A DNA stretch of 61,652 nucleotides from a virus, in IMG/VR virus record IMGVR_UViG_3300025011_000043, positions 1-61,652 of that record. One strand, written 5' to 3'. The notes beneath the pieces are model-generated. The model had not been told where the DNA came from and made no database searches. It saw nothing but the letters and a program-made list of their open reading frames with translations. The first letter of the stretch is position 1, and each line of letters starts with the position of its first letter. The position numbers and the translations under genes are program-made. Positions 56,434-61,652 of this stretch are shown here, piece by piece.

Positions 56434-58220
56434 TGTATTTAAGCAGCATTTTAGAAGAAACTTTAGGTTATGCCCGTCTTGGTTGGTGTGTTATTCCTCT
56501 CAATATGAAAATACCTTTGATTAAGAATTGGACCAAAATAGCCACGACAAATGAGCAACAAATAACTAAATGGGCAAATAAATACAAAGGTTGCAATTTT
56601 GGCTTAGCTACTGGCAGGGAATCCGGTATTCTAGTTTTAGATATAGATAAGAAAAACGATGGTTTAAAATCACTGGAAGACTTACAGACTAAACACGGTA
56701 AACTACCCACCACTGTTACTTGTAATACGGGTGGGGGTGGTAAACAATATTATTTCTGTTATCCCGAAGATAGAAAAATAAAAAACGCCGTAGAATTTTA
56801 TCCTGGTATGGATATAAGGACAATCGGCGGGCAAGTAGTGTTACCGCCGGGTAAACACCCGAGCGGCAAAAGATATGAATGGGTAAAAGGTTACGGCCCC
56901 GGTGATGTGGGCATCATGAGTGCACCGGAATGGCTTTTAGACCTGATGGAGTCAGCGAGTAACGGTAAAAATACTAATGTTGAAATTATCTCCGGTAATA
57001 TCAGTGCTGGACAGCGGAATGCTAAATTAACAAGTTTAGCAGGTAGTATGCGGCAAAAAGGGCTTAATTTTGATGAAATACTAGCCGCTCTTACTGTTAC
57101 AAACGAAACTAGATGCGAACCTCCTGTAAGCGATAATGAGCTAAAAACAATAATAAAAAGTGTTTGCAGGTATAAACCTGGAGATGAGTTTATACATGAC
57201 TTTGATCTACCAGGTGATGCTGTAGTTGTGAGATTGTCAGATGTTAAGGTTGAGGATTTATCTTGGCTTTGGCATCCTTACATACCTTATGGGAAATTAA
57301 CCTTGATGGAGGGAGATCCTGGTGAAGGTAAGACTTTTATAAGTCTAGCCATAACTGCGGCACTAACAAGTGGAGATAGCTTACCCGGGAGGGAAAAGAC
57401 AAGTCCTGTTTCGGTTATATATATAACAGCAGAGGATGGGTTAGGTGACACTCTGAGGCCGAGACTGGATAGTTTAAAGGCTGATGTAAGTAAGGTACAT
57501 GCAATTACAGGTGTTAAAGATGTTAACGGGGATATACTGCCTTGGAACATGAAGCAAATTAACGAACTCGAGACAGTAGTAAACAATACTGGTGCCAGAC
57601 TTGTTATCATAGATCCTTTACAGGCTTTTTTAGGTGCAGATGTTGACTTCCATAAAGCTAATGAGACGAGGCCGCGCATGACTGGGCTTGTTAGTATGGC
57701 CGAAAGAACGGGATGTGCAGTTGTTTGCCTAAGACACTTGTCTAAGTCAACAGGTACTAAGGCAGCATACAGAGGTTTAGGATCTATTGACTTTACCGCC
57801 GTTGCCAGAAGTGTGTTACTGGTTGGCAAAGACCAGAATGGTACGAATAGAGCTGTGGTACATGTTAAATCTTCACTAGCACCTGCTGGATCGTCACAAG
57901 GTTTTATACTTGATCCTAGTTTCGGTTTTGCTTGGACAGGTGAATCTTCTACTACTGCAGACGATATATGTAACGCGCCGAAAGACAAAAAAGGCAATAC
58001 TGTTTTGGAATATGCAGTTGAATGGTTAACCGAATTTTTAGAAGACGGACCAAAAGAATTCTCAGAAATAGAAAAAGAGGCCAAAAGGCAAGAAATTAAA
58101 AAACCGACTTTGCATAGAGCAAGAGGGGAATTGAAGAAAAATCCTCTTTTTAGCACCTATAAAAAACCCGGAATACAGCACGGGCCGTGGGTTTGGGAGC
58201 TTAAACAAGATACATTATAG
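56433..58220 (+). CDS. Primase-polymerase/RepA-like helicase fusion
   Basis: 595 residues; ATG 56433 six bases after GGAGG. Residues 15-175 are a bifunctional primase/polymerase (Prim-Pol) domain with GLATGRESGILVLDIDKKNDG and GGGGKQYYFCYP. Residues 180-240 are a primase C-terminal-like helical part. Residues 270-500 are a RepA/AAA helicase with Walker A GDPGEGKTF (about 293) and Walker B VIIDPLQAF (about 390). It primes and unwinds at the adjacent origin. Confidence 0.93.
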   Translation: MYLSSILEETLGYARLGWCVIPLNMKIPLIKNWTKIATTNEQQITKWANKYKGCNFGLATGRESGILVLDIDKKNDGLKSLEDLQTKHGKLPTTVTCNTGGGGKQYYFCYPEDRKIKNAVEFYPGMDIRTIGGQVVLPPGKHPSGKRYEWVKGYGPGDVGIMSAPEWLLDLMESASNGKNTNVEIISGNISAGQRNAKLTSLAGSMRQKGLNFDEILAALTVTNETRCEPPVSDNELKTIIKSVCRYKPGDEFIHDFDLPGDAVVVRLSDVKVEDLSWLWHPYIPYGKLTLMEGDPGEGKTFISLAITAALTSGDSLPGREKTSPVSVIYITAEDGLGDTLRPRLDSLKADVSKVHAITGVKDVNGDILPWNMKQINELETVVNNTGARLVIIDPLQAFLGADVDFHKANETRPRMTGLVSMAERTGCAVVCLRHLSKSTGTKAAYRGLGSIDFTAVARSVLLVGKDQNGTNRAVVHVKSSLAPAGSSQGFILDPSFGFAWTGESSTTADDICNAPKDKKGNTVLEYAVEWLTEFLEDGPKEFSEIEKEAKRQEIKKPTLHRARGELKKNPLFSTYKKPGIQHGPWVWELKQDTL

Positions 58221-58565
58221 TTCAACATGATCAAGATAATCAAACATACTCTTATTACACAAAATGATCACCTTGAATTCTTTAAAAAAAACTATATATA
58301 TCAAGGGTTGTAAGTGTGTTTTCAAGGTGATCATAGTAAATCTTGACTTACAAAAAAAAGTAAATTTATTTTTACAATATGTGGTAGTCAAGATAATCAC
58401 ATGATCATCTTGAACACGTTGTCTTAACCCTTGATTTTACTGGGCTGGAGTCAACTTGATCAACTTGATCAACGTTTATCGTAAGGACAATTTAAAAATA
58501 TTTGATCGAGTTGGTTCAAACCATTGATTTTACTGGGTTTTTAATTCCGTGAAAGGAGTGTTTTT
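58221..58565 (+). other. Origin-like region with ATGATCA-N-CTTGAA repeats
   Basis: No gene. ATGATCACCTTGAA (58264-58277) and its exact reverse TTCAAGGTGATCAT (58321-58334); ATGATCATCTTGAA (58401-58414) facing TCAAGATAATCA; TTCAACATGATCAAG at the start; tandem CAACTTGAT (58452); and a 19-base direct repeat AACC(C/A)TTGATTTTACTGGG at 58426 and 58519. An AT-rich core lies between. Placed directly after the primase/helicase gene. Confidence 0.7.
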
Positions 58566-59141
58566 ATGACCATCTTAGGCATAAAACCGATAGAGACGCT
58601 TTACAGGGGGTATAAGTTTAGGAGTAGACTTGAAGCACGTTGGGCAGTTTTCTTTGATACTCTTGGGTTTAAATACGAGTATGAGAAAGAAGGATTTGAG
58701 TTAAGTACAGGTGAGCGGTATTTACCAGATTTCTATTTACCAGAAGATAAACTGTGGGTTGAGGTTAAAGGCGACCAACCAAATAGCAAATACGTAAAGA
58801 TGCTTAAATCATTCTCTGATCAGTTAGGTAGTGCTTTACTGCTGGCCGTTGGTATACCGGGAGAAAACCAAATACAAATCTTGGCCTACGATACATGTGA
58901 TAGCGGCGCTGGAAACTATGATGGGTACGTTGATATAGTGGCGGCGAAAAAAGGCAGATTACAGTTAGTTACGTGTTCTGACAGTAGAGTTGTGTGGGAC
59001 AGAACTATCTATTCGGACGAGTTTTTTGAGTGTGATCTAGATGTTAGTTATTTACCTAACCGTGTCATGTTCCATAGTGTTGCTAAAGCTGTGGATGCGG
59101 CTAAATCAGCTAGATTTGAATTTGGAGAAACTCCTCGGTGA
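58566..59141 (+). CDS. PD-(D/E)XK-like nuclease
   Basis: 191 residues; ATG behind AAAGGAGTG. Pattern FRSRLEARWAVFFDTLGFKYEYEKEGFEL...YLPDFYLPEDKLWVEVKGDQ has the D...ExK catalytic arrangement of this superfamily. The second half is less conserved. Possible resolvase or recombination nuclease. Confidence 0.82.
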   Translation: MTILGIKPIETLYRGYKFRSRLEARWAVFFDTLGFKYEYEKEGFELSTGERYLPDFYLPEDKLWVEVKGDQPNSKYVKMLKSFSDQLGSALLLAVGIPGENQIQILAYDTCDSGAGNYDGYVDIVAAKKGRLQLVTCSDSRVVWDRTIYSDEFFECDLDVSYLPNRVMFHSVAKAVDAAKSARFEFGETPR

Positions 59142-59425
59142 GAGAGTCGTCCATAGAAAAAAAGTTAAAAACTGAAGTAGAAAAACACGGAGGAAAAGCC
59201 TATAAATTCGTTTCTCCTGGAACGTCAGGAGTGCCAGATCGGATTGTTCTTTTCCCAGGAGGCAGATTGTTTTTTGTAGAGTTAAAGGCACCAGGAAAAA
59301 ACTTAGAACCGTTGCAGGCAAAAAGAAAAAAGGAATTAGAGCAACTTGGTTTTAAAGTTTTTAAAATAGATACTTTTGCAGGAGTGGACGAATTTTTAAA
59401 AGAGGTTTTGCAAGATGGAGTTTAA
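59138..59425 (+). CDS. VRR-NUC nuclease
   Basis: 95 residues; GTG overlapping the previous stop. ESSIEKKLKTEVEKHGGKAYKFVSPGTSGVPDRIVLFPGGRLFFVELKAPGKN is the complete VRR-NUC core (GvPDr, vElK). Phage VRR-NUC proteins act as Holliday-junction or structure-specific nucleases beside SNF2 helicases, as here. Confidence 0.93.
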   Translation: MRESSIEKKLKTEVEKHGGKAYKFVSPGTSGVPDRIVLFPGGRLFFVELKAPGKNLEPLQAKRKKELEQLGFKVFKIDTFAGVDEFLKEVLQDGV

Positions 59426-60872
59426 ACCGCACGTTTACCAGGACCATGCAATTAAGCAAATTATAAATTTACCGGCAACAGGATTGTTCCTCGATATGGG
59501 TATGGGTAAGACGGTATGTACGCTGACAGCAATATCCGAATTGCAATATGACTACTTCCACGTTGCAAAAACTTTAGTCATAGCACCACTCAGAGTTGCA
59601 GAAGACACCTGGGGTAGCGAGGTGGCGAAATGGGACCATATAAAACATCTCCGGGTATCAAAGGTATTGGGTTCTGCGAATGAGCGTTTAAATGCGCTAC
59701 AAACACCTGCTGATATTTATATAATCAACAGGGAGAACGTTTTATGGTTATGTGAGCAGTATGGTGAATTCGTGAGTAAGGGAAAACCCAAAGTAGGAGC
59801 AGACGGAAAAGAGATACAACCGAAAATATGGCTTTGGCGTAAAGTATGGCCGTTCGACATGGTGGTAATAGACGAGTTAAGCAGTTTTAAGGACCACAGC
59901 ACAGTAAGATTCGGGATGCTGCGAAGAGTCAGACCGCATGTAGAAAGGATAGTGGGGTTGACAGGTACTCCTGCACCTAACGGATTGGTTGATTTATGGT
60001 CACAGATATTCCTATTAGATTTCGGGGAGAGGTTAGGGAGAACCGTTACAAGCTACAGAGAGCGGTATTTTGACAGAGGAAAGATGATTTACCGAAAAGG
60101 GAAAAAAGTTAAAAGTGAGTTTGGATATGAACCTAAAGACGGGGCAGACACAGCGATCCATAACAAGATATCGGATATATGTGTCAGCATGAGTGCGAAG
60201 GACTGGCTAGCCTTACCTGAACGAATTAATAACACTGTTACGGTTAAAATGTCAGATGCGGAAAAACGTAACTACAAGGTCATGGAGCGTAACAAGCTAT
60301 TGGAATTCGCTGAGGGTGATGTTGTAGCTAACACAGCAGCAGTGCTGAGTAATAAATTGCTGCAGATGGCTAACGGGGCCGTATATGATGAAAATAAATT
60401 AGTCCAGGAGATACACAAGGCTAAATTGTTAGCACTGGATGACTTGATAGAATCAGCTAACGGAAAGCCCGTCATGGTGTTTTATTACTACGAGCACGAC
60501 CTGATCCGATTACAGGAACATCTTAAGAAGTTAAAACCGAGAATACTGAAAAAATCCAAGGATATAGAGGACTGGAACAATAAAAAGATCCAGGTGCTGT
60601 TAGTACATCCGCAGTCAGCAGGACACGGACTGAACCTGCAGGCTGGAGGAAATATAATCATCTGGTTTAGTCTCACATGGTCGCTTGAATTTTATTTGCA
60701 GGCTAATGCGAGACTTGATAGACAAGGACAAACAGAAGCGGTTATCGTTCACCATTTAGTTACCGAGGGAACGATAGACGAAGATGTTATGAGAGCACTG
60801 GCAGGCAAGGCAGAAGGACAAACTGCACTGCTTGAAGCTGTCAAGGCACGAATAGAAAAATTAAAGGGGTGA
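59415..60872 (+). CDS. SNF2-family helicase (DEAD/DEAH)
   Basis: 485 residues, overlapping the VRR-NUC gene by 11 bases. Walker A DMGMGKT (about 27), motif II VIDELSSF (about 152), motif III LTGTPAPN, and motifs V-VI AGHGLNLQAGGNIIIWFSLTWSLEFYLQANARLDRQGQ. Conserved phage pair with VRR-NUC; probably replication-fork or recombination remodelling. Confidence 0.95.
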   Translation: MEFKPHVYQDHAIKQIINLPATGLFLDMGMGKTVCTLTAISELQYDYFHVAKTLVIAPLRVAEDTWGSEVAKWDHIKHLRVSKVLGSANERLNALQTPADIYIINRENVLWLCEQYGEFVSKGKPKVGADGKEIQPKIWLWRKVWPFDMVVIDELSSFKDHSTVRFGMLRRVRPHVERIVGLTGTPAPNGLVDLWSQIFLLDFGERLGRTVTSYRERYFDRGKMIYRKGKKVKSEFGYEPKDGADTAIHNKISDICVSMSAKDWLALPERINNTVTVKMSDAEKRNYKVMERNKLLEFAEGDVVANTAAVLSNKLLQMANGAVYDENKLVQEIHKAKLLALDDLIESANGKPVMVFYYYEHDLIRLQEHLKKLKPRILKKSKDIEDWNNKKIQVLLVHPQSAGHGLNLQAGGNIIIWFSLTWSLEFYLQANARLDRQGQTEAVIVHHLVTEGTIDEDVMRALAGKAEGQTALLEAVKARIEKLKG

Positions 60873-60878
60873 GGTTTG

Positions 60879-61076
60879 ATGCTACATACCAGAATGTTGA
60901 AAGCATCGTCGAACGAGTTTTGGAAACTGTTTTGTGAGACAAGCCCACCGGATCACAACGTAAAAGATTACAACTGTCCGATGTTAGCACCAGCACATAG
61001 GGGCGGCGGCAGCAAGAGCGGTAAAAGAAAAAAGAAAAAAAATCTATCTGATTTGAGGAAATATGTATTGCAATGA
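60879..61076 (+). CDS. Small basic protein
   Basis: 65 residues; ATG 60879 (TTG 60876 possible) behind GGGGTGAGG. Gly/Lys-rich middle (HRGGGSKSGKRKKKKN) may bind nucleic acid. No family. Last gene of the early operon before a control region. Confidence 0.5.
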   Translation: MLHTRMLKASSNEFWKLFCETSPPDHNVKDYNCPMLAPAHRGGGSKSGKRKKKKNLSDLRKYVLQ

Positions 61077-61089
61077 TATTGACACATAT

Positions 61090-61152
61090 GGTATACTAGC
61101 GACATGTCGTATACCCTAAACGTAACAAGCGCCTGAGCAGGGCGCTTTTTAT
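61090..61152 (+). promoter_or_regulatory. GTATAC inverted repeat followed by terminator
   Basis: GGTATAC (61090-61096) and GTATACC (61109-61115) flank the inner palindrome CGACATGTCG. AGCGCC-TGAGCA-GGGCGCT plus TTTTTATT (61128-61152) ends early transcription. The GTATAC motif is shared with 22221-22284. A TTGACA lies at 61079 without a spaced -10. Confidence 0.6.
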
Positions 61153-61186
61153 TATGCGTATTTTGAGGGAGGGGTTTGGTTATGAT

Positions 61187-61321
61187 ATGAAAAGAACCTT
61201 GATTAAAGCCGTTGAGTTTGGTATGAGTGCAGAAACTGCAACTGAGATACTCCAAAACGTTATGTGTAGAACTATCAGGGACGGTGTAAAGATTGAGTTA
61301 GACAATGCCTCCGAAGTCTAA
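61187..61321 (+). CDS. Small hypothetical protein before HNH
   Basis: 44 residues; ATG 61187. KRTLIKAVEFGMSAETATEILQNVMCRTIRDGVKIELDNASEV. Overlaps the HNH start by 17 bases. Ribosome site weak (GGGAGGGG is 22 bases upstream). Confidence 0.5.
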   Translation: MKRTLIKAVEFGMSAETATEILQNVMCRTIRDGVKIELDNASEV

Positions 61322-61652
61322 GCGGCCATGTTCTTACCCTGGATGTAGTCAGTTGACTACTGAGCGATTCTGTGAGAAACATAAGAAGCAGGAAGCTAAA
61401 CGTTATGACGAGCGCAGAGGTAGTTCTGCGAGTCGTGGGTACGGCTTTAGATGGCAGAGGTATCGTAAAGGGTTTTTGTATGAGAATCCGTTGTGTGTTA
61501 AGTGTGAAGCTGTAGGCAAGCTTACACCATCGACTGACGTTGACCATATTAAGGCTGTGAGTGGCCCGAGTGATCCAATGTTTTGGTTGCCCAGTAACCA
61601 TCAGGCGCTATGCCATAGCTGCCATAGCAGAAAAACCGTTATGGAAGACGGT
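61305..61652 (+). CDS. HNH endonuclease of the packaging module (runs off the right end)
   Basis: 116 codons to the window end, continuing in frame at 1-48. N-terminal CSYPGCSQLTTERFCEKHKK zinc motif, then RYRKGFLYENPLCVKCEAVGK, DVDHIKAVSGP and NHQALCHSCHSRKT: the full HNH set with two CxxC pairs. HNH proteins beside terminase are needed for DNA packaging in several cos phages. Total length would be about 131 residues. Confidence 0.92.
   Translation, partial: MPPKSKRPCSYPGCSQLTTERFCEKHKKQEAKRYDERRGSSASRGYGFRWQRYRKGFLYENPLCVKCEAVGKLTPSTDVDHIKAVSGPSDPMFWLPSNHQALCHSCHSRKTVMEDG

Noticed and set aside
1-61652. CRISPR arrays, tRNA genes, insertion sequences
   Set aside because: No spacer-repeat pattern, no cloverleaf with CCA-side features, and no transposase found by reading.

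Overview
This 61,652-base window reads as one complete genome of a tailed siphovirus-type temperate phage with an HK97-type head, probably infecting an anaerobic Firmicute. A Negativicutes/Sporomusa-like host is my guess. The grounds are strong AGGAGG ribosome sites, very frequent TTG starts, moderate GC, an anaerobic NrdG activase, and an amidase with a copper-amine-oxidase-like tail domain. The HNH gene at the right edge (from 61305) continues in frame into base 1 and stops at 46-48, touching the terminase start. The ends therefore probably join, giving a circular or circularly permuted genome.

Layout, left to right. 1-5.8 kb: terminase, portal, protease, capsid. 5.8-9.3 kb: decoration or fibre proteins (beta-helix, LamG-like). 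9.3-18.3 kb: head-tail connectors, tail tube, tail chaperone with a -1 frameshift, a small inserted divergent regulatory cassette (12.8-14.75 kb), a non-coding block with a predicted type II hammerhead ribozyme inside a five-base-periodic array, and the tape measure. 18.3-23.6 kb: tail tip and adhesin proteins, holin, amidase.

23.7-33.7 kb is an accessory region with plasmid or conjugation character. It has two related promoter-operator modules facing each other, two small membrane proteins, an 891-residue HerA/VirD4-type ATPase, excisionase-type HTH proteins, and a minus-strand HTH/coiled-coil gene full of repeated GGAACTTC sites. I find no integrase or transposase anywhere, so the prophage may persist as a plasmid (inference). 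33.8-34.9 kb is the immunity switch: a leftward repressor, Cro-like genes, and operators of the form GTTCGCAA-N4-GAAC.

34.9-61 kb is the long rightward early operon. It holds ThyX, MazG-like and DUF3310 proteins, a PP-loop protein, a DUF2800/DUF2815 pair, a family A DNA polymerase, three DNA methyltransferases, two SNF2-type helicases, NrdG, an HD hydrolase, a primase/helicase fusion, an origin-like repeat region at 58.2-58.6 kb, and VRR-NUC and other nucleases. The HNH gene then leads back to terminase. Several genes appear to start at AUU, AUA or CUG behind good ribosome sites, and six unrelated early proteins share the C-terminal tail Met-Leu-Gly.
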